The notes under the pieces: model-generated
What the model was told of the DNA's origin: nothing
Seen by the model: only the letters and a program-made list of their open reading frames with translations
Databases searched by the model: none
DNA from: Corynebacterium yonathiae
GTDB lineage: Bacteria > Actinomycetota > Actinomycetes > Mycobacteriales > Mycobacteriaceae
NCBI RefSeq assembly: GCF_022288805.1
Contig: NZ_JAKOPM010000001.1
Location: 283,773-347,772, forward strand
DNA length: 64,000 nucleotides
Direction: 5' to 3'
Program-made: the position numbers and the translations under genes
Shown here: piece by piece, positions 27,470 to 37,057 of the stretch
Position numbering within the stretch: position 1 is the stretch's first letter
Layout: each line of letters opens with the position of its first letter

Positions 27470-28685
27470 ATCTACGATTAGTCGTGGCGATATTCTTGAG
27501 GTCACCATCGACCGCATGGCGCACGGTGGCGAAGGCATCGGCCAGGCCCCCGATGGGCGCGTAGTTTTCGTTCCGCGCGCATTTCCAGGCGATGTCGTTA
27601 AGGCTACGGCTGGCCGCGTAAAAAAGTCGTTTATTAAGGCGGACCTAGAAGGCGTAATTGCCCCGGGACCTGTGCGCGTACCATCATCGTGCCCAGCTGC
27701 CGCACAAGGAGCAGGTTGCTGCGATTTTGCAGAGCTAGATCCAGCCGCCGAAACCGGCATCAAGGCAGCGATCTTATCGGAGCAATTGCGCCGCACAGGT
27801 GTAGTAACCGGTGAGGGGCTGGAAATTGAACAAAACACCCTTGAACCGGTGAGGGGATGGCGCACTCGGGTGCGGTGGGGCGTCGACCAGCAAGGGCGAG
27901 CTGGAACCCGTGAGCGTCGCTCAAATGAGCTCATAACAGGGGCCGCCTGCACGCAGCTAGCACCGGGGTTGGCTGAAGGCCTTGTCGGAGAAGGTGCTCG
28001 TCGCTTTACCCCAGGCGCAGAGGTCATTGCCGTTTTCGATGGTGAGGGAAATCGCCACGTAGTAGAAACCCGCAAAGCCCCGCGCGGTCGCCGCGTGGAA
28101 ACTATCCGCGAGGTGGTTGAAGGAAACGGCAAGGTGCAAGAATACGTAGGCGGGCGGGAGTTTAGGTTTCCCGCCACCGCCTTTTGGCAGGCGCATAGGA
28201 ACGCGCCGGCGGTGTATACCCAGCTGGTAGCGGACTGGCTCGGCGGCCGCGACTACCAGGAGCACACAGCTTGGGATCTCTACGGTGGCGTGGGCCTTTT
28301 TGTTCCGGCACTGGCCACTGCGGTGCATGGCAAGGTCATTTCCGTGGATTATTCGCCAGCAGCAACCGCGGGAGAGCAGCCGGGCCTTGCGGAATTTGAT
28401 GTGGAAGTAAAGTCCGCGAAGGTGGAGCAAGTCGCTGAGCAACTTCCTAAGCCTGGCGCTGTAGTCCTAGATCCCCCACGCACTGGCGCGGGAGAGGACG
28501 TGATCCGCTCCGTGGCTGCTGCCGCACCCCAGGCAGTCATTCACGTGGGATGTGACCCTGCCACCTTCGCCCGCGATTTGGGATACTGGGATCGGTTCGG
28601 ATACGAAATCGAAAAGATGGCGCTAATCAACGCATTTCCCGGAACACACCATTTCGAAACGATTGCGCTCATTACGCCCGCCTAG
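27462..28685 (+). CDS. TrmA/RlmD-type RNA (uracil-5-)-methyltransferase family protein
   Basis: A 407-residue SAM-dependent RNA methyltransferase. An N-terminal TRAM domain (RGDILEVTIDRMAHGGEGIG, residues 8-60) binds RNA, DLYGGVGLF near 270 is the SAM loop, LDPPRTGAGED near 345 is motif IV and the catalytic cysteine is in VGCDPATFARD. Iron-sulfur-type cysteines of RlmD are suggested by CPAAAQGAGCCDF. The exact uracil (tRNA or 23S rRNA) cannot be told. It overlaps the DUF3159 gene by 8 bases. Confidence 0.88.
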   Translation: MTESTISRGDILEVTIDRMAHGGEGIGQAPDGRVVFVPRAFPGDVVKATAGRVKKSFIKADLEGVIAPGPVRVPSSCPAAAQGAGCCDFAELDPAAETGIKAAILSEQLRRTGVVTGEGLEIEQNTLEPVRGWRTRVRWGVDQQGRAGTRERRSNELITGAACTQLAPGLAEGLVGEGARRFTPGAEVIAVFDGEGNRHVVETRKAPRGRRVETIREVVEGNGKVQEYVGGREFRFPATAFWQAHRNAPAVYTQLVADWLGGRDYQEHTAWDLYGGVGLFVPALATAVHGKVISVDYSPAATAGEQPGLAEFDVEVKSAKVEQVAEQLPKPGAVVLDPPRTGAGEDVIRSVAAAAPQAVIHVGCDPATFARDLGYWDRFGYEIEKMALINAFPGTHHFETIALITPA

Positions 28686-28749
28686 TGTGCCGCATGGGCG
28701 CCCGGCTGTAGCTGGGGGCGAAGCCGCGCTGTCCCAGAACTACGACCGA

Positions 28750-28755
28750 TATAAT
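28750..28755 (+). promoter_or_regulatory. -10 element for dxs
   Basis: A consensus TATAAT lies 68 bases before the dxs ATG, in a 137-base gap. The region 17 bases upstream has no good -35, so activity may rely on upstream context. Confidence 0.5.
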
Positions 28756-28822
28756 AATTACCAACCGGCGCGGGTACGGTAGAAAAGAAGAACTAAGCAC
28801 AGAAGGAGTTGAAGGCCGCTCC

Positions 28823-30748
28823 ATGACTATCTTGGATACCATTAACTCGCCGCAGAACCTCAAGGCACTGTCTGCAGACAAGCTTGAGGAGCTTGCGGCA
28901 GAGATTCGGCAGCGCCTCATTGAAAAAGTGTCCGTCACGGGCGGACATTTGGGGCCCAATTTGGGAGTGGTGGAGCTAACCATCGCGTTGCATCGCGTAT
29001 TTGATTCTCCGCGCGAGCCCATCATTTTTGACACCTCGCACCAGTCCTACGTGCATAAGATGCTGACTGGCCGCACGGATCAGTTCGATACGTTGCGGCA
29101 AAAGGACGGCCTTTCCGGCTATACGGACCGCGGCGAGTCCGAGCATGACTGGACCGAATCCTCCCACGCTTCGGCGTCGCTGTCGACGGTGGACGGCTTG
29201 TCTAAGGCTTTAAAGATTCGCGGCGATGGTCACCGCAATGTCATTGGTGTGGTCGGCGATGGTGCTCTCACCGGCGGCATGTGCTGGGAAGCGCTGAATA
29301 ATATTTCCGAGGACAAGGACCGCAATGCGGTCATCGTAGTCAACGACAACGGTCGCAGTTATTCGCCCACCATCGGAGGTATCTCTGAAAATCTCGGTCG
29401 CATCCGCTCACAGCATGGCTACGACGAGCTGATGGAGCAGGGCAAGCGCCGCCTGAAGCAAATGGGTTGGGTCGGTGAGCGAGCCTTTGATGCTCTCCAT
29501 GCTATGAAGGAGGGAGTCAAGTCCACGGTCTTGCCCACCGAGATGTTCCCGGAACTGGGCATGAAATATATCGGACCCATCAACGGTCATGATATCGATA
29601 GCTTGGTCCACGCCCTGACTTATGCCCGCGATTATGAGGGGCCCATCATCGTGCATGTGGTTACTGAGAAGGGACACGGCTTTGCCCCGGCCGTCAATGA
29701 GCCAAAGGATCAGATGCACTCCACCGGTGCTATCGATCCGGTCACCGGTGTGGCTAAGGGCACCAAGCAGCCTGGCTGGACGGCGGCCTTTTCGGAAGAG
29801 CTTTTGGCCGCTGCCGAAAAGCGCGAAGATATTGTAGCCATTACCGCTGCTATGGCAGGTCCTACTGGGCTTTCGCCGTTCCAAGAGCGCTTCCCAGAGC
29901 GTTTCTTTGATGTAGGCATCGCTGAGCAGCACGCCATGACCTCTGCTTCTGGTTTGGCGCTTGGAGGCATGCATCCCGTCGTGGCAGTGTATTCCACCTT
30001 TTTAAATCGCGCCGTGGATCAGGTCATTATGGATATTGCGCTGCTGAAGCTGCCAGTAACCATCGTGCTCGACCGATCCGGGGTTACCGGTTCCGATGGA
30101 GCATCGCACAACGGCGTGTGGGATATGGCTCTCATGAGCATCGTACCGGGCATGCATATTGCTGCCCCGCGCGATGGTGCGCGCCTGCGCGAGCTCTTCC
30201 GCGAGTCACTAGAGATCGACTCCGGCCCGTCTGTAGTCCGTTTCCCCAAGGGTAATCTGCTACCGGATATGGAAGCAGTGGATACCTTGGGCGATGGCGT
30301 AGACATCCTCCACTACGGCGAGGCCGATGCTGGTGAGGACACCCCTGAGGTGCTTATTATCTCCATCGGTGCGATGTCCGCACGCAGCATCGAGGCAGCA
30401 AAGCTGCTGGGAGAGCAGGGTATTAACGTCACCGTTATCGACCCGCGCTGGGTTGCACCGGTAGCAAGTTCCGTTGTGGCCCTCGCCGCCGACCACGATC
30501 TGGTGGTTACGGCAGAAGATGGCTTGATTCGCGGCGGCATTGGCTCCATGATTTCGGAGGCCCTCGGTGCAGCTGAAGTAGATACGCCCGTGCGCCGGCT
30601 CGGCGTACCGGGGTACTTCCCCAAGCACGGTTCCCGTGGCGAGGTGCTGGAGGAGTTCGGTCTGACTCCGGAGCTCATGGCGGCGTCGATTAGCGAGTGG
30701 CTGGAAAACCTCACCGCAGATGCCAATGCGCTAGGAGAAGAAAACTAA
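28823..30748 (+). CDS. dxs: 1-deoxy-D-xylulose-5-phosphate synthase
   Basis: A 641-residue thiamine-diphosphate enzyme that makes DXP from pyruvate and glyceraldehyde 3-phosphate, the first step of the MEP isoprenoid pathway. The ThDP motif [16 protein letters not shown] is near residue 150, [10 protein letters not shown] follows, and the transketolase-like Pyr domain with [10 protein letters not shown] is near 365. Full length. The ATG has GAAGGAG about 12 bases upstream. Its stop is 21 bases from the convergent ribonuclease D gene, with no clear terminator between. Confidence 0.97.
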   Translation: MTILDTINSPQNLKALSADKLEELAAEIRQRLIEKVSVTGGHLGPNLGVVELTIALHRVFDSPREPIIFDTSHQSYVHKMLTGRTDQFDTLRQKDGLSGYTDRGESEHDWTESSHASASLSTVDGLSKALKIRGDGHRNVIGVVGDGALTGGMCWEALNNISEDKDRNAVIVVNDNGRSYSPTIGGISENLGRIRSQHGYDELMEQGKRRLKQMGWVGERAFDALHAMKEGVKSTVLPTEMFPELGMKYIGPINGHDIDSLVHALTYARDYEGPIIVHVVTEKGHGFAPAVNEPKDQMHSTGAIDPVTGVAKGTKQPGWTAAFSEELLAAAEKREDIVAITAAMAGPTGLSPFQERFPERFFDVGIAEQHAMTSASGLALGGMHPVVAVYSTFLNRAVDQVIMDIALLKLPVTIVLDRSGVTGSDGASHNGVWDMALMSIVPGMHIAAPRDGARLRELFRESLEIDSGPSVVRFPKGNLLPDMEAVDTLGDGVDILHYGEADAGEDTPEVLIISIGAMSARSIEAAKLLGEQGINVTVIDPRWVAPVASSVVALAADHDLVVTAEDGLIRGGIGSMISEALGAAEVDTPVRRLGVPGYFPKHGSRGEVLEEFGLTPELMAASISEWLENLTADANALGEEN

Positions 30749-30769
30749 ACCTAGCGGGGATAAGCAGTG

Positions 30770-32014
30770 TTAGAAAAGTCCGTCTACGATGCGTGGGGTG
30801 GTCATTTCTATTTGCCATTCGCGCGAGCCTTCTGCCCGTAAGAAGGTGGCGACGTCGTCTGGCTGGCGGATGGTGCCGGCAACAGAATCAGGCCCGCGGT
30901 GGCGCTTATTGGCTTGCATGCCCACCTTCGCCCACACTGCGGCACGGAGGGCGGCCGGGCGGATAAGAAGCTCGGAAGGCATACCTAAATCAGTGGCGAG
31001 ATCCGCGATGTCCGCGCGAATGGTCTGGTATATCTCCCACAGGTCTGGGTAGTCCTTTGCCCAGATGGTTTTGGAGGGAACTGGTTGCGGAGCGCGGTGG
31101 ATACGAGGCCGCTGCTGCGGGGGAACAGCGCGTGCTTGATTAAGTACCGCCATCCAGCGGGCGGTAGCTCCCCTTTGTCGGCGCGGAAACCCCTTGATGC
31201 GGGCAAGTTCGCCGCCGGTGGTGGGAAGGGCGCGCGCAATTTCTACCAGCGTCTTATTTGCTAGTACTCGGCCGGGTGCAGTATCGGTGCGCCGTGCGAT
31301 AGCGTCACGCTTGAGCCACAGTGCCCGAGCGGCGGCGAGCTGGCTGCCGCTGCGGAGGCTGGAAGTTCCTTTCAGATCCCGCCATGTTTGCGGTTGGGGA
31401 GCAGTGTCACCGGCATGTTCTTGGACTATGGCGGAAAACTCTTCCAGTGCCCAGTCCATTTTGTCTTGTTCGGCCAAGATATCGCGCAGAGATTCGGCCA
31501 GCTCGAGAAGCAGCTCTACATCTAGTGCGGCATACGCCTTGAGCTCCTCGCTAAGCTGCGGGGTTGACCAATCAGCGTCGCCGTAGCCCTTTTCCAATTC
31601 GACGTCGAAAAGCTCCGCGACCATAGTGGCCAGATTGGGGCGTTCAAAGCCAGCGAGCCGCGCCGCTAGCTCGGTATCAAAGACGGAGGCAGGGAATAGT
31701 CCGAGCCACCCGAGGCAAGGCAAATCCGAATGAGCGGCATGAATTATCCATTCCGTCCCGTTGAGCACTGGGGCAAGGGCGGATGTGAGCTCTTCCCGGT
31801 GGCCTTCCGGGGCAAAGAGCATTGTGCCCGCGCCGCGCCGGCGAATCTGCACCACGAAGGCGCGGTCATCGTAGCGATAACCGGAGGCGCGTTCAGTGTC
31901 AATAGCAAACGGGCCCGTACCTGCGGCTAGGCGGGCCGCGGCAGCGGTGAATTCCTCCGGGGTGGCAAGGGTTGGTGGAATGCCCTCTAGCGGCCGGCTG
32001 CGCAATTCTGGCAT
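30770..32014 (-). CDS. rnd: ribonuclease D-type 3'-5' exonuclease with HRDC domain
   Basis: A 414-residue DEDDy exonuclease. The catalytic acids are visible: FAIDTERAS (Asp, Glu), IIHAAHSDL (Asp) and YAALDVELL (Tyr-x3-Asp). An HRDC domain follows near residue 200 and a C-terminal extension near 300-380. It is likely to act in RNA 3'-end processing or decay. The start at 32014 (MPELRSRPLEG) comes 1 base after the DUF3000 stop, so translation is coupled. Confidence 0.92.
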   Translation of the reverse strand: MPELRSRPLEGIPPTLATPEEFTAAAARLAAGTGPFAIDTERASGYRYDDRAFVVQIRRRGAGTMLFAPEGHREELTSALAPVLNGTEWIIHAAHSDLPCLGWLGLFPASVFDTELAARLAGFERPNLATMVAELFDVELEKGYGDADWSTPQLSEELKAYAALDVELLLELAESLRDILAEQDKMDWALEEFSAIVQEHAGDTAPQPQTWRDLKGTSSLRSGSQLAAARALWLKRDAIARRTDTAPGRVLANKTLVEIARALPTTGGELARIKGFPRRQRGATARWMAVLNQARAVPPQQRPRIHRAPQPVPSKTIWAKDYPDLWEIYQTIRADIADLATDLGMPSELLIRPAALRAAVWAKVGMQANKRHRGPDSVAGTIRQPDDVATFLRAEGSREWQIEMTTPRIVDGLF

Positions 32015-32015
32015 T

Positions 32016-32675
32016 CTAGCGGCCGAGCTCGGTAACGCCTTCTGGGGGGAGGCCGGCAACGTTGGCTAATACCTTTGCAAAAGCCTGTACGTGTGGTGCC
32101 AGATCGAGTCCTTCGGCGGTCCACGAAGCACGCATTTCGATTTGGTACGCGCGTGGTGGGCCGCCAATCTCGCCAAAACGCACGGACGCGGTGGAGGTGA
32201 CGGTGCCGCCCAAGTTGGTGTGGCCAGCGCCTTCCTCTTCTAGGCCTTCATTGAGCCATTGCCAGGCCACATCGGGCAAGAGCGGATCGCCTGCTACGGC
32301 ATCGTCCATATCGGCCTGAATATAAGCCACCAAGCGCATAGCACCTTCCCAGGCTTCCTCAGCGCCCGGATCATGGAGCAAGATGAGGCGGCCAAAGGCA
32401 TCGCCTTCTGTATCAGTGGGCACGATGTCAGGGCTGTCTTCGCTTCCCACCTCAAGGCCGATCGCGTGGCTAAACGGCGCAAGCCGTTGCGGTGGGCGAA
32501 TGGAGCCGAGGGTTATCTCGGGGCGCAGGTCGGCCGCGTGCATGGACTCCACTGCTTGGGTGAAAGCGGCGGGGGTGGCTGGCTCGTGGCTGTCCGCCTG
32601 CCCGTGCAAAGGGGTAGGGGTGGAAGCCTCGGCGCTGCGTGGGGTGGTCGATTCGGAATTGCTCACGACGTTCAA
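32016..32675 (-). CDS. DUF3000 family protein
   Basis: A 219-residue protein of the actinobacterial DUF3000 family; the first 35 residues are low complexity, then AAFTQAVESMHAADLRPEITLG ... RLAPFSHAIG matches the family core. Function unknown. The start is uncertain: TTG 32675, or GTG 32666 three codons later, both with poor ribosome sites. It stands divergent from chdC and immediately before rnd, an order kept in other corynebacteria. Confidence 0.82.
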   Translation of the reverse strand: MNVVSNSESTTPRSAEASTPTPLHGQADSHEPATPAAFTQAVESMHAADLRPEITLGSIRPPQRLAPFSHAIGLEVGSEDSPDIVPTDTEGDAFGRLILLHDPGAEEAWEGAMRLVAYIQADMDDAVAGDPLLPDVAWQWLNEGLEEEGAGHTNLGGTVTSTASVRFGEIGGPPRAYQIEMRASWTAEGLDLAPHVQAFAKVLANVAGLPPEGVTELGR

Positions 32676-32750
32676 GCTATAGTTTCGCGGCCTCTAGCTG
32701 GGGGAGGCGCGCCGATGTGAGAGTGTGTCGCCCTCCCTGCGGTGGGAGAA

Positions 32751-32786
32751 GTGACAAGGTGTCATATCCAACTTATGATGGATATG
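32751..32786 (+). promoter_or_regulatory. chdC promoter with a perfect inverted repeat over the -10
   Basis: GTGACA (32751-32756), an 18-base spacer and TATGAT (32775-32780) make a plausible promoter. A perfect 8-bp inverted repeat, CATATCCA (32763-32770) and TGGATATG (32779-32786) with an 8-base spacer, spans the -10. Such placement is typical of repressor operators; the protein that binds is unknown. Confidence 0.6.
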
Positions 32787-32822
32787 TTCGTTTACTCAGA
32801 GGCTTCTGCAAAGGAGAACGCA

Positions 32823-33524
32823 ATGGCGAAGCTTGACTACAAGGAACTCAACGCAGTTCAGCAATATTCCCAGCACGCAGTCTTCAAGGTGATTCCGGGC
32901 GCACTCGGCACCGAGCGAGCGGAGATCATTGCCCAAGCGCAACAGTTCTTCGCCGACGTCGAGAAGGCAGGCAAAGTAACGGTGCGCGGCATCTATGACC
33001 TCACGGCTATGCGTGATTCTGCTGACTTCATGATTTGGTGGCACGCTGAGGAATTCTCTGATTTACAAAAGGTCTTTGGGGATTTCCGCCGCGAGACTGT
33101 CCTTGGCCAGGTCAGCGAAGTGACCTGGGTAGGCAACTCCTTGCACCGTCCGGCAGAGTTTAATAAGTCGCACCTGCCGTCGTTTATCATGGGTGAGGAG
33201 CCTAAGGAGTGGATTTCGGTGTATCCCTTCGTTCGCTCTTATGACTGGTACACGATGGATGATGAAAAGCGCCGCCGTATTCTGATGGAGCATGGCATGC
33301 AGGCGCGCGACTATCCTGATGTGCGCGCGAATACCGTCCCAGCTTTCGCATTGGGCGACTATGAGTGGATCTTGGCTTTCGAGGCGGATGAGCTCCACCG
33401 CATCGTCGATCTGATGTATCTGATGCGCTACACCGAAGCTCGCCACCACGTGCGCGAGGAGATTCCCTTCCACACTGGCCGCCGCGTGAAGGACGTAGCA
33501 GAACTCATTGCAGTACTGCCCTAA
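32823..33524 (+). CDS. chdC: coproheme decarboxylase (HemQ type)
   Basis: A 233-residue actinobacterial chlorite-dismutase-like enzyme that converts coproheme to heme b, the last step of the Gram-positive heme route. The active tyrosine lies in [11 protein letters not shown] and the proximal histidine in [11 protein letters not shown] 32823 (MAKLDYKEL) has AAAGGAG 9 bases before it; an in-frame ATG upstream would add 27 unsupported residues. Its promoter carries the inverted repeat noted above. Confidence 0.95.
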   Translation: MAKLDYKELNAVQQYSQHAVFKVIPGALGTERAEIIAQAQQFFADVEKAGKVTVRGIYDLTAMRDSADFMIWWHAEEFSDLQKVFGDFRRETVLGQVSEVTWVGNSLHRPAEFNKSHLPSFIMGEEPKEWISVYPFVRSYDWYTMDDEKRRRILMEHGMQARDYPDVRANTVPAFALGDYEWILAFEADELHRIVDLMYLMRYTEARHHVREEIPFHTGRRVKDVAELIAVLP

Positions 33525-33530
33525 AGGGAG

Positions 33531-33561
33531 CGTCGCCTAGCAGAAGCACTGCTTGGCGACG
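33531..33561. terminator. long hairpin after chdC
   Basis: CGTCGCCTAGCAG pairs with CTGCTTGGCGACG with one mismatch over a 5-base loop. No T-run follows on either strand. It lies 6 bases after the chdC stop, between convergent genes, so it may stabilise the 3' end or aid termination. Confidence 0.55.
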
Positions 33562-33634
33562 TCCCAGGCTGCGCCCCGTCACTAGCCTCTTAGCTAGGCT
33601 GCCGACGAGGCGCTTTGTTGTATATAGCCCTCCT

Positions 33635-34057
33635 TTAAGCTGTGTCTCCTTCTACCGGCTTTTCCTCCAAGTCTAGGCAGATGGAATTGATGCAATAGCG
33701 CAAGTCAGTAGGGGTATCGTAGCCCTCGCCCTCAAAGACGTGGCCTAGGTGCGATTCGCAGTTGGCGCACAAGACCTCCACGCGGCGCATGCCTAGCGAG
33801 TTATCTTCTCGCTCGATGATTTTGTCTCCTGCTAGCGGGGAGAAGAAGGACGGCCAGCCACAATGGGACTCAAACTTTTCCGTGGAACGGAAAAGCTCCG
33901 TCCCACACGCACGGCAAGAATAAACGCCCTTTGTGGTCGTATTGGTGTACTCGCCTACATGGGGCGGCTCCGTACCTGCCTCACGCAGAACATAGTATTC
34001 CTCGGGGCTTAAGCGCTGGCGCCATTCGGTATCAGCAATGAGCTTGAAATCGGTCAT
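33635..34057 (-). CDS. msrB: peptide-methionine (R)-S-oxide reductase
   Basis: A 140-residue MsrB that reduces the R form of methionine sulfoxide in proteins. Zinc cysteine pairs are CRAC and CANC; HLGHVFEGEG is the family core and RYCINS holds the catalytic cysteine. ATG 34057 is 9 bases beyond the stop of the preceding glycosyltransferase gene, so it ends a three-gene minus-strand run with the reductase and transferase. Confidence 0.95.
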   Translation of the reverse strand: MTDFKLIADTEWRQRLSPEEYYVLREAGTEPPHVGEYTNTTTKGVYSCRACGTELFRSTEKFESHCGWPSFFSPLAGDKIIEREDNSLGMRRVEVLCANCESHLGHVFEGEGYDTPTDLRYCINSICLDLEEKPVEGDTA

Positions 34058-34066
34058 GGGCCGAGT

Positions 34067-35218
34067 CTAAACCGCTCTGCGCGCGGCACGCCACCAGCCA
34101 GCGACCGTAGCGAAAATTGCGACGATAAGCAGCGCCCATCCTGCCGTGGCCGTGAAAAAATTCATCCAACGCCCAGCATCCGGGTGCGCTGTAGACGCCC
34201 ACGAGACCGGAGCCAAAAAGAGAAATGCCGCCAACCACGCTCCCGCGGAATGAAACACCGAGCGCGGGAGAACAACGGTAAACATCAGCGGGAAGAGCCA
34301 CATGGAATAGTACTGCTGGCCCAAGGAAGATAGGAAGAAGATTCCCACCATGATTGACCCGCTCGTCGTCAGCGCCCACAAGGTCGAGTCGGAGTTGCGC
34401 CAGCGTAAAAGCCCGAGAATCGCTGCAGCCGTAAGGGCGGCAAAAATCAACCACACGGCCCAATACAACCCAGTACTAAAGTCGACGTAGGCGTGGAAAC
34501 CTGCCCAGGAAGAGTTGGCATAGTCACGAGTTTCCGAAAGATAGGGCAGGAGTTTTTCTAAAAAGCCGCTCGCGCCCGGCACTACCGGCCACGCCAGTAG
34601 GTTGAGAATCACCGGAACCCCGATGCCGCCGGCGAGGCTGCGCCACTGGATCTTTACTAAGGGCAGGAAGAGCAATGGCGCAAATTGCGGCTTAATCACG
34701 ATGGCCAGGCCAATGACCACGCCTGCCACCCAGCCCAGCCAAGGGGTGTGCTCGGCCCGCAAGAAGGCCCACAAGAACACAGCCATGCACAGCAAAAGAA
34801 TGCCGTTAATATTGGTAAAAGCGAGTGTGTTGGTCACCGACTCCGTGACAAACGCCAATGCAATAGATACTGGCCAAATGGGGGAAGTAAGCTTGCGGTC
34901 CACTATAAGGGTAAGCACCGCCAGTGCCGCGACGATCGCGGCTGCATTTGCCACGATGAATAGTCCTCGCGCGAAGGAGAAGTCTAGATGCCCTAATGGC
35001 GCAAGCAGCAGCGTGGCACCCGGGGTGTACAGATATAGCGGGTCCACGTGGTTATAGGCCTGCTCGTAGACCGGCTGGCCGCTAGACATGCGCGCCACTG
35101 CGTTATACACGGTGGTGAAATCATCCGTTGGCGTGCCGTTGCGCGCAATGATGAATACGCGATGTACAACAAGCAGGATGGCCACGGGCCAGGCGGCGGC
35201 ATTGATTCGGGAATTCAC
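34067..35218 (-). CDS. aftC: GT87 glycosyltransferase, AftC-like arabinofuranosyltransferase
   Basis: A 383-residue GT-C membrane enzyme of the DUF2029/GT87 family with about ten membrane segments. The catalytic acidic pair TPTDDFTTVY is near residue 30 in the first outer loop. Position next to msrB and a RibD-like reductase matches the reported location of aftC in C. glutamicum, the alpha(1-3) branching arabinosyltransferase of arabinogalactan. The call rests on family and gene order, not on substrate evidence. Its GTG start is 6 bases after the reductase stop. Confidence 0.72.
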   Translation of the reverse strand: MNSRINAAAWPVAILLVVHRVFIIARNGTPTDDFTTVYNAVARMSSGQPVYEQAYNHVDPLYLYTPGATLLLAPLGHLDFSFARGLFIVANAAAIVAALAVLTLIVDRKLTSPIWPVSIALAFVTESVTNTLAFTNINGILLLCMAVFLWAFLRAEHTPWLGWVAGVVIGLAIVIKPQFAPLLFLPLVKIQWRSLAGGIGVPVILNLLAWPVVPGASGFLEKLLPYLSETRDYANSSWAGFHAYVDFSTGLYWAVWLIFAALTAAAILGLLRWRNSDSTLWALTTSGSIMVGIFFLSSLGQQYYSMWLFPLMFTVVLPRSVFHSAGAWLAAFLFLAPVSWASTAHPDAGRWMNFFTATAGWALLIVAIFATVAGWWRAARRAV

Positions 35219-35224
35219 GGCCCC

Positions 35225-35923
35225 TTAGTCTACGTCCTTGTGGTCGCGGGAATACCGCAGAAACACCGTGCCATCCGTATCGGCTGCGACATTGTCCAGC
35301 TGCATGCGGCGGTGGGAATGCTCGCCCTTAAAAGTAGCCATGGGAGTTTCGACGCCGGTAGACAGATGAGGATCCAGGGTCAAATACATCTGGTCAATCG
35401 CATCGGCGTCCACTAATTGCCCAATCATTCCTGGACCGCCTTCACATAGCACGCGCTTAAACCCGCGGTCCTTCAAGACGGATAGGTAGTCCCGCACGCC
35501 TCCCTCACCGGCATCGCAGACCTCCGCCCCCGTGCTTTGAATAGCCTCGAGTCGGGTAACGATGTCTTCATCCTCCCAGCTGCTGTGTGGGACCAAGATG
35601 ATAGGTGGGGTAGTGAAGTCGTTAAAGAAGTCCGAATCGATATCGAAATCTAGGCTGCGGGATGGAACGGCGATAGGAGCTGGGCGCGAGCCATCGGTGC
35701 TAGGCACAACGCCCGAGTAGTCTTCTGCACGCACCGTTTGCGCGCCCACCAACACCACGTCTGCCCACTCCCGCAGAGCTGCAAAAAGCTGTCCATCGGT
35801 GTCATTTCCCATGTCTTCTGAAACATGATTCATCGTCGCTGAGCCAGTCAATGTGCTGACCATATTCGTGCGGACGGTGAATGCGTCGTCGGAATCAGAC
35901 CCCAAAAGCGATGAGATATCCAT
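35225..35923 (-). CDS. pyrimidine/RibD C-terminal-like reductase
   Basis: A 232-residue protein of the RibD C-terminal (dihydrofolate-reductase-like) fold: MVSTLTGSATMN, ADVVLVGAQTVRAEDY and VLCEGGPGMIGQL are typical of NADPH reductases of the riboflavin type. It lacks the deaminase half, so it is either a separate reductase or a paralogue with another substrate. Start taken at ATG 35923 (MDISSLLG); the frame is open 21 codons further. First gene of the run with aftC and msrB. Confidence 0.82.
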   Translation of the reverse strand: MDISSLLGSDSDDAFTVRTNMVSTLTGSATMNHVSEDMGNDTDGQLFAALREWADVVLVGAQTVRAEDYSGVVPSTDGSRPAPIAVPSRSLDFDIDSDFFNDFTTPPIILVPHSSWEDEDIVTRLEAIQSTGAEVCDAGEGGVRDYLSVLKDRGFKRVLCEGGPGMIGQLVDADAIDQMYLTLDPHLSTGVETPMATFKGEHSHRRMQLDNVAADTDGTVFLRYSRDHKDVD

Positions 35924-35994
35924 GCCACCACAGTGTAGCCAAGCCACTAGATCCCCGGCATGGTAAAGAGTTGGCCACAGCCGCAACAGAGGGG

Positions 35995-36897
35995 CTACAC
36001 CAAGCGGATCAGGATGACTCCAATCAAAATAACTGCAATGCCGATAATTTGACGCAGCTCTACGCGGGCACCACGCATACGATCAATAAGAACAGAACCC
36101 AACATAGAGCCAAGAAGAGTCGCCACCACAGTAAGTCCCGTGCCAATCTGTGGAACCAAGGCCGCGTTGCCAAAGACAAACAAGGCGCCTAGGACGCCGC
36201 CAACCCACATCCACCATGGGTTAGCCTTTCCCTCGGGACGCTCGATACGGGGGCGCCAGCGCAGGACAGTATTGAGAATAACGAGTGCAGAAACGCCAAT
36301 CGTAAAAGACACTAAGGCCGCGCTGACGGGTGACCCGGTGATTTGACCCAGATGACCATTGATGGCGGACTGGCTTGCGGTAAAGCAGCCAAAGACGAAT
36401 CCGGCTAGGCGCCACAGCCACAAAGAAACAGCGGAGTCTTCGCTCTTCGTAGGCGCGCCGGGCCCGGCGACGATGGCGATTACCCCACCTAACACAACCA
36501 GCGCCCCAAATGCGCGCACGATGGTTAGTGGGGAAGCAGGGGAGTCAAAAAGCCCCAAGTGGTCAATGACGAGCCCCATCATGATCTGGCCTGCGATGGG
36601 AAGGACGACGGTCTGGACTGCGCCCAAATGAGGAAACAAGAGGATGTTTCCAGTAAGAGCCACCACTCCAAGTAAGCCGCCAAGCCAAATCCACAGCGGT
36701 TCGCCGAATGCCCGGGAAATTCCGAAGTCACCGCCGGTGACTGCCGTTGCGATAATGAGCAAGGTCACCGTGCCCACGGCAAAGGAAATAAGCGAAGAAG
36801 AAAATGGGGTGCCAGTTGATGCGCGCAGGCGCGTATTAACCAGGGTCTGTATGGGGAGAACGAGTCCGGCTATAATGCCTAAAAGAATCCACAACAC
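35995..36897 (-). CDS. DMT-superfamily transporter (YdcZ-type, two repeats)
   Basis: A 300-residue membrane protein with ten membrane segments arranged as two copies of the YdcZ domain; both halves contain the motif LGGLLGVV / VGGVLGALF followed by a GxxLTVV-like segment. Substrate unknown. The start is GTG 36897 (MLWILLGIIAGL). It lies 71 bases upstream of the reductase gene on the same strand and 24 bases past the tRNA terminator. Confidence 0.85.
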   Translation of the reverse strand: MLWILLGIIAGLVLPIQTLVNTRLRASTGTPFSSSLISFAVGTVTLLIIATAVTGGDFGISRAFGEPLWIWLGGLLGVVALTGNILLFPHLGAVQTVVLPIAGQIMMGLVIDHLGLFDSPASPLTIVRAFGALVVLGGVIAIVAGPGAPTKSEDSAVSLWLWRLAGFVFGCFTASQSAINGHLGQITGSPVSAALVSFTIGVSALVILNTVLRWRPRIERPEGKANPWWMWVGGVLGALFVFGNAALVPQIGTGLTVVATLLGSMLGSVLIDRMRGARVELRQIIGIAVILIGVILIRLV

Positions 36898-36920
36898 GTC
36901 GGGACACTTTACAGATATAC

Positions 36921-36964
36921 AAAGAAACCCGCCCAGTCTCCTTTAGATTGAAGCTAGGGGCGGG
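36921..36964 (-). terminator. terminator of the minus-strand tRNA-Val
   Basis: CCCGCCC (36928-36934) pairs with GGGCGGG (36958-36964); on the minus strand it is followed by TTTCTTT. It starts 4 bases from the tRNA CCA end. Confidence 0.8.
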
Positions 36965-36967
36965 AAA

Positions 36968-37042
36968 TGGTGGTCCTAACTGGGATTGAACCAGTGACCT
37001 TTCCGGTGTGAACGGAACGCTCTCCCACTGAGCTATAGGACC
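36968..37042 (-). tRNA. tRNA-Val (CAC)
   Basis: A 75-nt cloverleaf with encoded CCA. Acceptor GGTCCTA/TAGGACC, anticodon stem TTCCG/CGGAA, loop TTCACAC giving anticodon CAC, T-arm ACTGG-TTCAATC-CCAGT. It reads GUG. Confidence 0.93.
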
Positions 37043-37057
37043 TTGCGGGGGTTAAAT

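Noticed and set aside
27119..28177. 352-residue open frame opposite the DUF3159 and RNA methyltransferase genes
   Set aside because: Ser/Arg/Pro-rich composition typical of antisense frames in GC-rich DNA.
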